Origin: Sulfurimonas autotrophica DSM 16294
Lineage (GTDB): Bacteria; Campylobacterota; Campylobacteria; Campylobacterales; Sulfurimonadaceae
Direction: 5' to 3'
DNA: 64,000 nucleotides
NCBI RefSeq assembly: GCF_000147355.1
Contig: NC_014506.1
Coordinates: 186,001 to 250,000 of the forward strand
Below are positions 14,935 through 24,006 of the stretch, piece after piece. Each line of letters starts with the position of its first letter. Position 1 is the stretch's first letter. Made by a program: the position numbers and the translations under genes. The notes under the pieces were generated by a model. It saw only the letters and a program-made list of their open reading frames with translations. It did not search any database and had not been told where the DNA came from.

Positions 14935-16239
14935 ATGTCAGATAAATTATCATTTCAAAAAGAGTCATTAGAGTATCATAGAGCCAAGAGCGAATTTGAT
15001 ACAAACGGAAAAACTGCAACATTGTTAACAAAACCTTGTACGACACAAGAAGAGTTGTCAATGGCCTACAGTCCAGGTGTTGCATATCCGTGTTTAGAGA
15101 TACAAAAAGATGCCGAACTTGCGTATGAATATACAAACAAAGGGAACTTAGTCGCAGTCGTAAGTGACGGCACGGCTGTTTTAGGTCTTGGAGATATCGG
15201 CCCTTTGGCGGGAAAACCGGTTATGGAAGGCAAGGGGGTTTTATTTAAGTCATTTGCGAATGTTGATGCGGTAGATATTGAACTCAACACGAAAGATACC
15301 GATGAAATTATCAAGATTGTAGCAGCAATGGCTGACAGTTTTGGAGGCATAAATCTTGAAGATATTTCAGCGCCTCGATGTTTTGAGATAGAAGAACGTC
15401 TCAAAGAGATTTGTAATGTTCCCGTTTTTCATGATGACCAGCATGGAACTGCGGTTATTACAACAGCAGGACTTATGAATGTTATAGAGATGAGCGGTAA
15501 AAAAGCTGAGGATTTAAAAGTTGTTGTTATTGGTGCCGGTGCCGCTGGAATTGCCTGTGGCAATATGTATAAAGAACTCGGTGTCAAAAATATTACAATG
15601 CTTGATTCTAAAGGTGTTATTCATAGCGGTAGAGATGATTTAAATAAATATAAAAAGCTTTTTGCCCTGGATACGGACGATAGAACACTCGAAGATGCTA
15701 TGAAAAATGCAGATATGGTTCTGGGGCTTTCTCAAGCTGATTTAATTACACCGGAAATGGTACAATCAATGTCAGATACAAATCCGATTATTTTTGCCTG
15801 TGCAAATCCAAATCCTGAAATTACACCGCCTGTTGCAAAAGAGGCACGTCCTGATATTATCATCGGAACAGGGAGAAGTGATTATGCAAACCAAGTAAAC
15901 AACGTACTTGGTTTTCCACAAATTTTTCGTGGTGCATTAGATGTACGAGCTACAAAGATTACGGAAAATATGAAGCTTGCGGCATCCCGTGCTTTGGCGG
16001 CACTGGCAAAAGAGCCTGTTCCCCAAAATGTAAAAAAAGCACACCATCGTGAAGATATGGAATTTGGGCATGAGTATATTATCCCTTCTCCATTTGACAG
16101 ACGCGTATTAGTTTATGTTGCCTCAGCGGTTGCACAGGCAGCTATAGAAGACGGTGTGGCACGTGTCAAAGACTTTGATATGGATGCCTATAAAATTAAA
16201 CTCCAAAGACTAGCAGACCATTTAGACGGTAAAATCTAA
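14935..16239 (+). CDS. maeB: Malic enzyme (oxaloacetate-decarboxylating)
   Basis: 434 residues: malic domain (about 20-155; [30 protein letters not shown]) and NAD(P) domain (about 165-390; [12 protein letters not shown]). It converts malate to pyruvate and CO2, yielding reduced cofactor. It lacks the phosphotransacetylase-like C-terminal half of the E. coli MaeB type, so it is the short form. NAD versus NADP preference is not certain. It is transcribed alone, with a terminator right after the stop. Confidence 0.94.
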   Translation: MSDKLSFQKESLEYHRAKSEFDTNGKTATLLTKPCTTQEELSMAYSPGVAYPCLEIQKDAELAYEYTNKGNLVAVVSDGTAVLGLGDIGPLAGKPVMEGKGVLFKSFANVDAVDIELNTKDTDEIIKIVAAMADSFGGINLEDISAPRCFEIEERLKEICNVPVFHDDQHGTAVITTAGLMNVIEMSGKKAEDLKVVVIGAGAAGIACGNMYKELGVKNITMLDSKGVIHSGRDDLNKYKKLFALDTDDRTLEDAMKNADMVLGLSQADLITPEMVQSMSDTNPIIFACANPNPEITPPVAKEARPDIIIGTGRSDYANQVNNVLGFPQIFRGALDVRATKITENMKLAASRALAALAKEPVPQNVKKAHHREDMEFGHEYIIPSPFDRRVLVYVASAVAQAAIEDGVARVKDFDMDAYKIKLQRLADHLDGKI

Positions 16240-16252
16240 AGAAATGAGAGTG

Positions 16253-16272
16253 AAAAGAGTCTACACTCTTTT
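16253..16272. terminator. Bidirectional terminator between maeB and mqnA
   Basis: AAAAGAGT, loop CTAC, ACTCTTTT then T: a perfect 8-bp stem with A/T tails on both sides. It overlaps the mqnA stop codon (16261-16263). Confidence 0.7.
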
Positions 16273-16911
16273 TGCCTCTGTATAAAACTTTTTTACACCT
16301 TTTTTCGCCTTGTAATCAAGCCCATAGGATATTAGTTTGAGATATTCAGCTAGATCGTGTGGCGAAATATCTGTCTTTTTTGATGCTTTTTGTAGGAGGT
16401 ATTGCGGGATTTTCACCTCTTTTTTTAAAAACTCTTTTTCTACTTTTTTGTATAATTTTTTGTCTTTGTGGTAGCACAGCAGGGCAAAAACAAAAGGTAA
16501 ATTATACTTTTCATTCCATAGTTTTGCCAGATCTATGTAGTCATTATTTGCAAGAGCATAGCGCAGTGCCTTGTCTCCTATAAGAACTTCACCCTTTACA
16601 TGTAAAAGATTTGCTAAGATATTGGATGAGGCAGATTCCACATCTTTTTTGTCTGCATTTCCTGGAATAACAATAACGCTTTTCACCTCTTTTTTTGCAA
16701 TGATACCGAGGTTTACATGGTAGCTTTTTTTTGCCGCAATACTTGAGATAAATGCGGCATCAACACGCCTGTTTAAAAAGGCATCGTTTATTTTTGCAGG
16801 AACATTTTTTTTGTATTCCATAAGTAGCTTTTGCTGTGTACTTCGTGTAAAACGTTTTATAAACACATGAAAAGGCAGGAGGTTGAGATATTCTATTTTT
16901 CCAAAAATCAT
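16261..16911 (-). CDS. mqnA: Chorismate dehydratase MqnA (futalosine menaquinone pathway)
   Basis: 216 residues from ATG 16911 (M-I-F-G-K-I-E-Y-L-N-L-L-P-F-H-V-F), a hallmark N-terminus of the VitK2_biosynth family in Helicobacter and Campylobacter. It dehydrates chorismate to 3-enolpyruvylbenzoate, the first step to menaquinone in organisms lacking MenF-type synthesis. It is shorter than the typical 270-290 residues, as is common in Campylobacterota. R-V-D-A-A-F-I-S-S-I provides a substrate-binding region. A -10 box ends 5 bases upstream of ATG, so the mRNA may be leaderless. Confidence 0.88.
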   Translation of the reverse strand: MIFGKIEYLNLLPFHVFIKRFTRSTQQKLLMEYKKNVPAKINDAFLNRRVDAAFISSIAAKKSYHVNLGIIAKKEVKSVIVIPGNADKKDVESASSNILANLLHVKGEVLIGDKALRYALANNDYIDLAKLWNEKYNLPFVFALLCYHKDKKLYKKVEKEFLKKEVKIPQYLLQKASKKTDISPHDLAEYLKLISYGLDYKAKKGVKKFYTEAKRV

Positions 16912-16916
16912 ACGCA

Positions 16917-16922
16917 ATTATA
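16917..16922 (-). promoter_or_regulatory. -10 element for mqnA, leaderless arrangement
   Basis: Minus-strand TATAAT (16922 to 16917), five bases from ATG 16911. No ribosome site is visible between them. Confidence 0.5.
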
Positions 16923-16943
16923 CAGCACTTAACTTATCTTAGA

Positions 16944-16949
16944 TATAAT
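16944..16949 (+). promoter_or_regulatory. -10 element for the moaD-moaE-moeA operon
   Basis: TATAAT at 16944-16949 predicts a transcript start near 16956. This is downstream of the in-frame ATG at 16953, which therefore cannot be the moaD start. Confidence 0.55.
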
Positions 16950-16976
16950 TGTATGAATAAAAATGAGGATGTTGTT

Positions 16977-17198
16977 TTGGTAAGAGTAGAATTTTTAGGA
17001 CCGATACAAAAAGACGCACTGGAACTGGAGATAGTGAATCTCAATGAATTAGCAGCTATTTTGCAAAAAGATGAAGAGGTTAAAGATTGGCTTGAGAACT
17101 GTGCGGTGGCCGTCAATGATAATCTTGTAACTTCTTTGGAATGTGAACTGAAAAACGGAGACAAAATATCTTTGCTTCCTCCAGTTTGCGGAGGTTGA
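16977..17198 (+). CDS. moaD: Molybdopterin synthase small subunit MoaD
   Basis: 73 residues from TTG 16977, ending V-C-G-G. The terminal Gly-Gly is adenylated and turned into the thiocarboxylate that gives sulfur to molybdopterin. TTG is preferred over the ATG at 16953 because GAGG lies 8 bases before it, the promoter at 16944 places the transcript start after that ATG, and the protein then begins M-V-R-V-E-F-L-G, as MoaD normally does. First gene of a moaD-moaE-moeA operon. Confidence 0.9.
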   Translation: MVRVEFLGPIQKDALELEIVNLNELAAILQKDEEVKDWLENCAVAVNDNLVTSLECELKNGDKISLLPPVCGG

Positions 17199-17201
17199 GC
17201 T

Positions 17202-17648
17202 TTGTTGAGCTTATATGACGGGGCGCTTGATGTGCCTGAAATTTTAAAAGAGTGGTATGAAGCAGAAGCAACAAGTAATTACGGTGCATACATTCCTTTT
17301 GTAGGAACTGTGCGCAGTGAAGACGGGATTGACGGGCTTAGTTTTGACATATATGAGCCGATTTTAGAGTCATGGTTCACATCATGGCAGCAAAAAGCAA
17401 AAGAAAAAGGTGCCGTGATAAAAATGGCACACTCACGCGGTGATGTCCTACTGCATGAATCATCTTACATTGCAGCGGTATTTTCTCCAAAAAGACGGGT
17501 TGCACTGGAATTTATAGATGAATTTGTAGAAGATTTCAAAGCATCGGCTCCAATATGGAAATATGATTTAAAGAATGGTGAGAGAGTCTATGCAAAAGAC
17601 CGTTCCACAGCCATAAAAGGCAGTGGAATATTAGGAGTGAAACAATGA
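17202..17648 (+). CDS. moaE: Molybdopterin synthase large subunit MoaE
   Basis: 148 residues, TTG start at 17202 (another TTG at 17205) with GGAGG overlapping the end of moaD. MoaE motifs: G-A-Y-I-P-F-V-G-T-V-R near the N-terminus, H-S-R-G-D-V-L-L-H-E, S-P-K-R-R-V-A-L-E and A-P-I-W-K-Y-D with the active-site lysine. It combines with MoaD to convert cyclic pyranopterin phosphate into molybdopterin. The stop overlaps moeA by 4 bases (ATGA). Confidence 0.94.
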   Translation: MLSLYDGALDVPEILKEWYEAEATSNYGAYIPFVGTVRSEDGIDGLSFDIYEPILESWFTSWQQKAKEKGAVIKMAHSRGDVLLHESSYIAAVFSPKRRVALEFIDEFVEDFKASAPIWKYDLKNGERVYAKDRSTAIKGSGILGVKQ

Positions 17649-18871
17649 GTATAACAGGAACTGATTTTATCTCTTTTGAGACAAGTCAAAATATGCTGGA
17701 ACTTTTACAAGTAAATAACCATCGTTATGAAAGAGTACCTTTAAGTGATGCTCTTGGCCGAGTTTTAGCACAGGATATTGTGGCTGAGTTTAATGACCCT
17801 CAATTTCCTACAGCCTCAATGGATGGTTATGCAGTGCGTCATGAAGATTTGCAAAAAGGCGAACTTATTGTCCTTGGGGATAATCCTGCAGGGCATGATG
17901 AAACACGTGTATTGTCTGAGGGTGAATCTATTAAGACTTTTACAGGTTCGATGATGCCTGCCGGAAGTGATACTTTAATTCAAATAGAAAATGTCACATA
18001 TAACAATGGGAAGATTACTATTAATGAGCCGGTTGAACGAGCTAATGCGGTACGCCCTGTCGGTGAAGGTTACGCAGCAGGTGATGTTCTCATTAAAAAA
18101 GGTACGAAGATTGGTTTTGCCGAAATTGGTGTGATGGCAGGACTGAACCAAGTAATGGTAAAAGTGGCACTTCGTCCTCGTGTCGCTGTTATTGCAACAG
18201 GAAGCGAGATACTTGATTTGGGTGAGAATTCTGATAATCTTGCACAAATAAGAAGTTCAAACAACTACACACTTGCAGCGCTTTTTGAACAAGCCGGAGC
18301 AGAGGTTATACAGCTTGGAACTGCTCCTGATGACAGAGATGCGATTATGAGAACTTTTGAAAATGCTTTAGAGTCTGCAGATATTTTGGTGAGCACCGGT
18401 GGTGTAAGTGTCGGGGATTATGATTTTGTAAAAGATATTATTCCTCGTTTGGGTGCGGAAGTGGTATACAAAGGTGTCGGTATTAAGCCGGGACGTCATA
18501 TCCTTGTTGCACAACGCGCTAATAAGTTTATTTTGGCACTGCCAGGCTTTGCATACTCTTCTACGGTGACAGCTATTTTATATGCGCTGCCGCTTATTGC
18601 AAAGATGCTTGGTAAAAAAGCGCCCTTTAAAACAGTTGCGGCAAAACTGCAGGAAGATTTTACAAAACGAAGCAGGTTTACCGAGTTTACGGCATGTAAT
18701 ATTGTTGTAGAAGACGGCGAATATTTTGTGAATTTTACCGGTAAAAAAGTCGGGAGTTCAGCGATACTTACAAATATGCTTGATAATTCTGCTTTAATGA
18801 TTGCGGGTGAAGATGACAAGTTTTTAGAAGCGGGCACCTATGTAAATGTAATACTTTTGGAGTCTTTTTAA
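17645..18871 (+). CDS. moeA: Molybdopterin molybdenumtransferase MoeA
   Basis: 408 residues, full length. Domain order is MoeA N (P-T-A-S-M-D-G-Y-A-V-R, F-T-G-S-M-M-P-A-G), the central MoCF-binding domain (V-A-V-I-A-T-G-S-E, S-T-G-G-V-S-V-G-D-Y-D-F, G-V-G-I-K-P-G-R), and C-terminal beta domain. It inserts molybdate into adenylylated molybdopterin; in this phylum the cofactor serves periplasmic nitrate reductase and formate dehydrogenase-type enzymes. It overlaps moaE and abuts the next gene. Confidence 0.96.
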   Translation: MSITGTDFISFETSQNMLELLQVNNHRYERVPLSDALGRVLAQDIVAEFNDPQFPTASMDGYAVRHEDLQKGELIVLGDNPAGHDETRVLSEGESIKTFTGSMMPAGSDTLIQIENVTYNNGKITINEPVERANAVRPVGEGYAAGDVLIKKGTKIGFAEIGVMAGLNQVMVKVALRPRVAVIATGSEILDLGENSDNLAQIRSSNNYTLAALFEQAGAEVIQLGTAPDDRDAIMRTFENALESADILVSTGGVSVGDYDFVKDIIPRLGAEVVYKGVGIKPGRHILVAQRANKFILALPGFAYSSTVTAILYALPLIAKMLGKKAPFKTVAAKLQEDFTKRSRFTEFTACNIVVEDGEYFVNFTGKKVGSSAILTNMLDNSALMIAGEDDKFLEAGTYVNVILLESF

Positions 18872-19416
18872 TGCAAGCGCTCAATATAAATCATAAAACA
18901 CAAGAAGTAAAAGAGCTTGATATTACAATGGCGGCAAATACCGTGTACACTTTTTTCAGCTCCATATTGATTGATGAACTCTCAAGTCTAAAAGAGCATA
19001 TTATATATACAGATGCAAATGCTCTGAGTGAGAAAAAAATGCCTTTTTTTATAGGAGAACAACTTATTTTAGGCGATGCTTTGATTCTTGGCAGAGAAGA
19101 TTTTGATGATGTGGATGTAGAGATTACCAAAGAGGAATTACGCTCACTGATAAACCCGAATGTCAATGAATTTTATAAAGAAATTTTGGATTTAATTGCC
19201 GATACGGATGTGAATTTATACAGAACTTTTACAGTGGAAAAAAACGGTGAAAAAATTGCCCTGAACATAGAATGGGTTCTTTATACTTTTAATATTGCCG
19301 ATGAGCGAACGAAAGAGTACTTTATAAATGAACTGAAAAAAACACTTGAAGCGAAAGAGAATGTTGCAGATTACATGCAAAAAATGGCACAACTTGCTAT
19401 GAATGCGGCAGGCTAA
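18871..19416 (+). CDS. Conserved hypothetical protein at the end of the moa operon
   Basis: 181 residues; the ATG at 18871 shares a base with the moeA stop (TAATG), so translation is coupled. Acidic, soluble, mixed alpha/beta, no signal, no cysteines. I do not recognise the family. A G-E-Q-L-I-L-G-D-A-L-I-L-G segment may be a beta hairpin, and the C-terminus is helical. The tight coupling suggests a role tied to molybdoenzymes or simple co-transcription. Confidence 0.8.
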   Translation: MQALNINHKTQEVKELDITMAANTVYTFFSSILIDELSSLKEHIIYTDANALSEKKMPFFIGEQLILGDALILGREDFDDVDVEITKEELRSLINPNVNEFYKEILDLIADTDVNLYRTFTVEKNGEKIALNIEWVLYTFNIADERTKEYFINELKKTLEAKENVADYMQKMAQLAMNAAG

Positions 19417-19419
19417 TCA

Positions 19420-19596
19420 ATGGTACTTGTAACGGGCGGAGTGGAATATATAGGTTCTCATACCTGTATGAAGAAACACCAGTTTGACTTTTCCAAGAAC
19501 AGAATACTTTATAATTTTGTCAAAGTATCTGTACGATATTTTACCATGTTATACCACGCTGCTTATGACGGATATTTTTTAAGCTGTTGTAAATAG
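19420..19596 (+). pseudogene. galE relic: first 17 codons of UDP-glucose 4-epimerase then garbage
   Basis: The frame begins M-V-L-V-T-G-G-V-E-Y-I-G-S-H-T-C-M, clearly the Rossmann N-terminus of GalE (normally V-T-G-G-A-G-Y-I-G-S-H-T) with the A-G altered to V-E. After that the 41 further codons have no epimerase character and end at TAG 19596. The fragment is 4 bases after the preceding stop. The remaining 320 residues of the gene are missing. From 19597 to 19659 nothing else is recognisable. It is probably a deletion scar and not a functional peptide. Confidence 0.75.
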
Positions 19597-19659
19597 CATT
19601 GAGAGTATTGGATTCTTTTAATAATGATGTTACAGGAACAAAATTATACTGAAAAGCAA

Positions 19660-21003
19660 TTATTTATGGACTTTGTTGAGATTTTTTCTTTTTTTAATAC
19701 TCCATCTCATAGTTCCAGTGATACCTAATAAAATAAGAGCTATTGCTGCAAAGTCATTGATCCATCCCCACCAAGAACTAAAGAATGTGCCATCGTGTAG
19801 TGTGAGCAAAAGTGTGTAAAGTGTTATGTCATGAAATTGAGGTAGATAAAATCCTTTTTGCATACTTGAAAAATATCTTACTTCCTTATCTTTAACTAAA
19901 ATATCACGAAACATATGCGGAGTATCTGGTAGAAGATAAAATTTATTATCTTTATATATTCTATTAGGAGCTCCCATACCACTTACATACAATATTCCAT
20001 CTCTTCGTATCATCTTATAGGCAAGCCCTCTGTTCTCAAGTCTCCAATTCTTAAGATTTGTACTTTTATAAATACCATAACGATTGCCTATTCTATAAGT
20101 TTTTCCATCAAAATCAACAGACCATATATCACTACGAAGCGAATTATATATTGGTGGGAGTGTGGAGTGAGGAATTTTTACTGAATTCATAAATTTTGCT
20201 AACCCTGAGGAATGGTCCAAAAATATTCCCGTAACAGATAGAATGAAAAGTGGAATAATCGCAATAATTGCGAAAATATTTGCATGTGTTTTAATGAGCT
20301 TTCTTGATATTTGAGGGTACTTTTTTCGTTTGATTAAAAACCAAATCATATATCCACTTAATGACAAAAATGCAAGAACAAGTGCCCCATAGTCGTTAAT
20401 AAGTAGTGAAATACCTCCATCAAAAAGTCCTCGTCCATAGTGCAGGTCTCGCACTAAACGAGAAAGCTTTATATCTTCTTTTAATGCTTCTTTTGTAATT
20501 TTAACAATTGTCTCATTTGAAATTTGCAAATTATTTTTATCAATTGTGACAAGTTTTTCTTTATCAAGTACGGCTACTAACTGCTTTTTAGAAACACTTA
20601 GTGCAGTAATATATTCTCCTTGAAGTGCTACTCTTTTCAAGTGCTTAAAATTGTAACTATAAATTCCATCAGATGTAGCAAGATAGAGTATGCTTTTATC
20701 AGGAATGATTGATAAAATTTGTAAGTTTGATATATTTGAAAATTTTTTTCCACCATTAAAACTTTCAAATAGACCACGGTATCCACCAACTAAAATATGT
20801 TGTGCATTTTCTTTATCTTTATAATAGGCATTAAAAAGTCTTTTTTCAGAACTTTTTATTTGTGATGGCACACTACTAAAAGTAGTAGTGTAAAGAAAAC
20901 TCCATTTATCATGATCAAGAAAAAAACCGCTGACAGAAAGGATAAGGAGAATAATTCCAGCACTTATTCCTGATATTTTATGGAGTTTATATATTTTTAC
21001 CAT
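19660..21003 (-). CDS. PepSY-type membrane protein, partner of the TonB receptor
   Basis: 447 residues. Several membrane spans: N-terminal (about 10-30), around 208-228, 245-268, and near the C-terminus (about 410-430). The helices start with K-L-H-K-I-S-G and L-I-K-T-H-A-N-I-F-A-I-I-A, as in PepSY-associated TM proteins next to siderophore receptors. The soluble part (55-200) has G-G-Y-R-G-L-F-E-S-F-N-G-G, L-Y-L-A-T-S-D-G-I-Y-S-Y repeats, like a beta-propeller. Such proteins are often ferric-siderophore reductases or uptake helpers. It overlaps the receptor gene by 7 bases, so it is co-translated. Confidence 0.75.
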   Translation of the reverse strand: MVKIYKLHKISGISAGIILLILSVSGFFLDHDKWSFLYTTTFSSVPSQIKSSEKRLFNAYYKDKENAQHILVGGYRGLFESFNGGKKFSNISNLQILSIIPDKSILYLATSDGIYSYNFKHLKRVALQGEYITALSVSKKQLVAVLDKEKLVTIDKNNLQISNETIVKITKEALKEDIKLSRLVRDLHYGRGLFDGGISLLINDYGALVLAFLSLSGYMIWFLIKRKKYPQISRKLIKTHANIFAIIAIIPLFILSVTGIFLDHSSGLAKFMNSVKIPHSTLPPIYNSLRSDIWSVDFDGKTYRIGNRYGIYKSTNLKNWRLENRGLAYKMIRRDGILYVSGMGAPNRIYKDNKFYLLPDTPHMFRDILVKDKEVRYFSSMQKGFYLPQFHDITLYTLLLTLHDGTFFSSWWGWINDFAAIALILLGITGTMRWSIKKRKNLNKVHK

Positions 21004-23048
21004 TTATACTCTAAACCCGCATAAAAACTTCTAGGATCAGCAGGAGTATAATCCTCTTTACCGTAAGCATAACGAGCATTTGTAGCATACTTTTTATCTG
21101 TAATATTTGTTATTTTTGTGAAAATTCTTAATTTTTTAGAGTATACATAATCAGCTTTTAAATTACCAATACTATAACCATTGTATTTGTCAACTGTATG
21201 AGCATCATCCATCCAGTAAGAACCTACATATTGCCATTCAGCCATAACTTTTAGCCCTTTTAGATATGCTGGAATATAAAAAAGTCTTGCATTTGCAAGT
21301 GTATTTGGGGCACCAGATATTTCATTATTGCCGAGACTTGGATCGTTATCATAATTGTGTTTGGAGTATGAGTAGCTCACACTGCTTTCGAACTCTTTTG
21401 TTATTTCAGATTTTAATGATGCTTCTATACCTTTATGTATACTTGCTCCACCATTTCTGTATCCACCAGTAGTAGCATCTCTCACGATAGTATCATCTAT
21501 TGTCATATAATATGCGGCTAATTCAAGAAAAGATTTTTTGGAAAAATTTTTTTTCAAACCTATCTCATAAGTATTTGATTTTTCTGCATCAAGATTAATG
21601 TTTTCATATCCGACTTTTACTGAATACAATCGTGTAGCTTGTGGAATTCTAAACCCGTTAGCATAACGAACATACAAATTTAAGTCTTGTTGTGGCATAT
21701 AAGAGAGTGCAAGTTTTGGACTCAGATGATTATATGAATCTTTTCGACTTGCAGGACGATAGTATGTGTTTGAGCTGTCCGTTGAGTTTGGAGCTAGATT
21801 ATTAGTATAATCATAGCTATTGTAATCATATCTCAATCCTGGACTTAACTTAAGTTGTTTTGTTATCATATAATCGATATGAACATAAGGTGCAATAGCT
21901 AAATAATTTACACCATAGTCATAAAGTGCACCTGCCATATATGTTTTTGCACCCCATCCTGAAGTTGTTACATCAAAATCTTGATTATATTTGAGTGATG
22001 ATTTTGTATATTCACTATCAAATCCAAAAACTACTTTTCCCCACTTTTGCTCATAAGTGTTCCTCTGTAAAAAACCTAGAGTATAAAGTTCATTATCATT
22101 ACTTGGAAGATTTTTTTCCCATGTTGCTACATATCTATTTCTATTGTATCTAACATACGGTGTCATAGTTATTTCTAAAGCATTATATGAGTAGTTATTA
22201 AACTCTGCACTTATTTTTGCATAATCAAACTTTCGTTTTACATCAGTTTTTTCTAGGGCTGTAAAATAGTTTGAATCATCGCTAGCTGATGTTGAACTAT
22301 TTTCAATATTTGTATAATCATTAAAGCTATCTGCTTGCTCAGCTTCAGTTTTTGAAAAGTTAAAGAGAATTTTTACCTCGTTGTCATCGTTTATGGTATG
22401 GTCATAACGGATATTTGCTTCTGCACGGTTAGATTTTGTATGGTCTCTCCAACCGTTGCTGTGCATATAAGAAGCATTTGCACGATAAGCATTGTCTTTA
22501 TCTATAGTATTACTTATCTCTACTGAACCAGAACCATATCCATAACTGCCAGCCATACCTTTAACAGAAACTTCTTTAGTTTTTGAAGGAGTCTTTGTAG
22601 ATTCGACATTGATAACTGCTGCTACAGCATCAGAACCATAAAGAGCAGTTCCTGCTCCCTTTAGAACCTCGACAGAAGAGGCAGATTGAAAAGTTGTATA
22701 GGCTAAACCATTATGGTTGAAAAATCCACTTGATTGCACAGGAATACCATCTTGCATAAAAAGATAATAAGGTTCTGTGCCCATAGGCATACGGATAGAT
22801 GTCATATGCCCTATAACTGAACCCGTTTGTTCAATTCTTACACCGCTTAAAGAGTTAAGCAGATCTTTTTGAAAAATCACCTGGTCTAATTTAATCTCTT
22901 TCTCATCTTTTGTGGCAATACTCAAGGGTTGTTCAATAACATTTTCATCAATACCAGTTGCCGTAACACTGATGGGTGCAATTTCCACAACTGAATCTGC
23001 TAGCAAAGCAGATACTATCAAAGAAAGGCCCAATATACTTTTTTTCAT
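20997..23048 (-). CDS. TonB-dependent outer membrane receptor
   Basis: 683 residues with a signal peptide (M-K-K-S-I-L-G-L-S, cleavage after about A-L-L-A). Plug domain about 40-165: D-Q-V-I-F-Q-K-D-L-L-N-S-L-S-G-V, Q-D-G-I-P-V, S-V-E-V-L-K-G-A-G-T-A-L-Y-G-S-D-A-V-A. The rest is a 22-strand barrel rich in aromatic pairs, ending in Y-K-W as outer-membrane proteins do. It probably imports an iron chelate such as a siderophore, or another metal complex. Substrate unknown. No clear Fur-box is visible upstream. The gene pair at 19660-23048 sits between decayed sequence on both sides. Confidence 0.93.
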   Translation of the reverse strand: MKKSILGLSLIVSALLADSVVEIAPISVTATGIDENVIEQPLSIATKDEKEIKLDQVIFQKDLLNSLSGVRIEQTGSVIGHMTSIRMPMGTEPYYLFMQDGIPVQSSGFFNHNGLAYTTFQSASSVEVLKGAGTALYGSDAVAAVINVESTKTPSKTKEVSVKGMAGSYGYGSGSVEISNTIDKDNAYRANASYMHSNGWRDHTKSNRAEANIRYDHTINDDNEVKILFNFSKTEAEQADSFNDYTNIENSSTSASDDSNYFTALEKTDVKRKFDYAKISAEFNNYSYNALEITMTPYVRYNRNRYVATWEKNLPSNDNELYTLGFLQRNTYEQKWGKVVFGFDSEYTKSSLKYNQDFDVTTSGWGAKTYMAGALYDYGVNYLAIAPYVHIDYMITKQLKLSPGLRYDYNSYDYTNNLAPNSTDSSNTYYRPASRKDSYNHLSPKLALSYMPQQDLNLYVRYANGFRIPQATRLYSVKVGYENINLDAEKSNTYEIGLKKNFSKKSFLELAAYYMTIDDTIVRDATTGGYRNGGASIHKGIEASLKSEITKEFESSVSYSYSKHNYDNDPSLGNNEISGAPNTLANARLFYIPAYLKGLKVMAEWQYVGSYWMDDAHTVDKYNGYSIGNLKADYVYSKKLRIFTKITNITDKKYATNARYAYGKEDYTPADPRSFYAGLEYKW

Positions 23049-23456
23049 TTTTAGTCCCCATTTTTAAAGAATTTTTAAAATAGTATAAGAATATTGTTAC
23101 AAAAGTGTTAAATGAATACTTTAAAAACTGCGAGTTGATTTTGTATTATTTAATGAAGAAATCTGAATAAGAAAATATAATTTTCATCAATACACTCAGT
23201 GCTTACATCTAAAAACAACTTTGTTTTATGTGCGAAAGTTGAGATATGATACTTACAATAAAAGAGGGTTAAAAGTATCTAAGGCGGGTGTTACTGTGCA
23301 TTCAAAATTCCAAAAAGAGAGTTTTACGCACGAATATCTTCCTTTGGGTAGAGTCTATTTATATCTCTGATTGTATCTGAACGACCCAGTCTATTTTGTT
23401 ATGCAAAAAATATTTTTCGACACTCTCTTGTCTTTCTTTGGGAAGTTTAATAGTTA
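23049..23456. other. Intergenic stretch with a decayed coding fragment
   Basis: Between the receptor gene and rnhB there are 408 bases without an intact gene. On the minus strand, just after the rnhB stop, a 34-codon open stretch (T-I-K-L-P-K-E-R-Q-E-S-V-E-K-Y-F) lacks any start codon. A second frame continues G-R-S-D-T-I-R-D-I-N-R-L-Y-P-K-E-D-I-R-A then stop. Together they resemble one small protein broken by a frameshift. I cannot identify it. The part near 23049-23130 should hold the receptor promoter, but no operator is clear. Confidence 0.4.
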
Positions 23457-24005
23457 CTAAAGCGCGCGTTCTAGCGCTTTAATTTTATAAGTTTTTCTAT
23501 GTATTTCGCAGTAGCCATATTTTTTAATCATTGCTACATGTAATTTTGTTCCATAACCTTTATGTTTTTCAAATTGATACTCGGGGTATTTTTTTGCAGC
23601 CTCAAGAATGTCTACGTCATGTGTGACTTTTGCAAGTATTGATGCCGCACTCACCTCGGCAATTTTTCTATCAGCCTGTACCATTGTTGCAAGATTTTTT
23701 ACTCCGTAGGTCTGGTTGCCGTCAAAAAGGTACTTATCCGCTTTTAAGTTATTTAAAATATCAATGAGTCCTTTTTTTAAGCAGGCAGATATACCGTTAT
23801 TGTCTATATCGTGTGCAGAAAACTTTACAATATGATAGCTTGCGTTTTCGACGATTAACTCGTATAAAGCTTCACGTTTTTTGGCTGTTAATTTTTTGGA
23901 GTCATTGAGTCCATCTACGCTTACATGTAAGATACATCCCGCCATCACCAAATCACCTGCCAAAGGTCCACGCCCCGCTTCATCTATGCCGCATAAAACG
24001 CCCAT
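23457..24005 (-). CDS. rnhB: Ribonuclease HII
   Basis: 182 residues. N-terminal G-I-D-E-A-G-R-G-P-L-A-G carries the catalytic D-E pair; the third acid is in Y-L-F-D-G-N-Q; V-S-A-A-S-I-L-A-K-V and K-H-K-G-Y-G-T are the usual C-terminal motifs. It removes single ribonucleotides and RNA primers from DNA. Normal length. Its start lies 1 base after the stop of the upstream ATPase gene, so the two form an operon. Confidence 0.96.
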   Translation of the reverse strand: MGVLCGIDEAGRGPLAGDLVMAGCILHVSVDGLNDSKKLTAKKREALYELIVENASYHIVKFSAHDIDNNGISACLKKGLIDILNNLKADKYLFDGNQTYGVKNLATMVQADRKIAEVSAASILAKVTHDVDILEAAKKYPEYQFEKHKGYGTKLHVAMIKKYGYCEIHRKTYKIKALERAL

Positions 24006-24006
24006 A

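Noticed and set aside
23049-23200. Fur box upstream of the TonB receptor
   Set aside because: No convincing GATAAT-type 19-bp palindrome could be found by eye, so iron regulation is not claimed.
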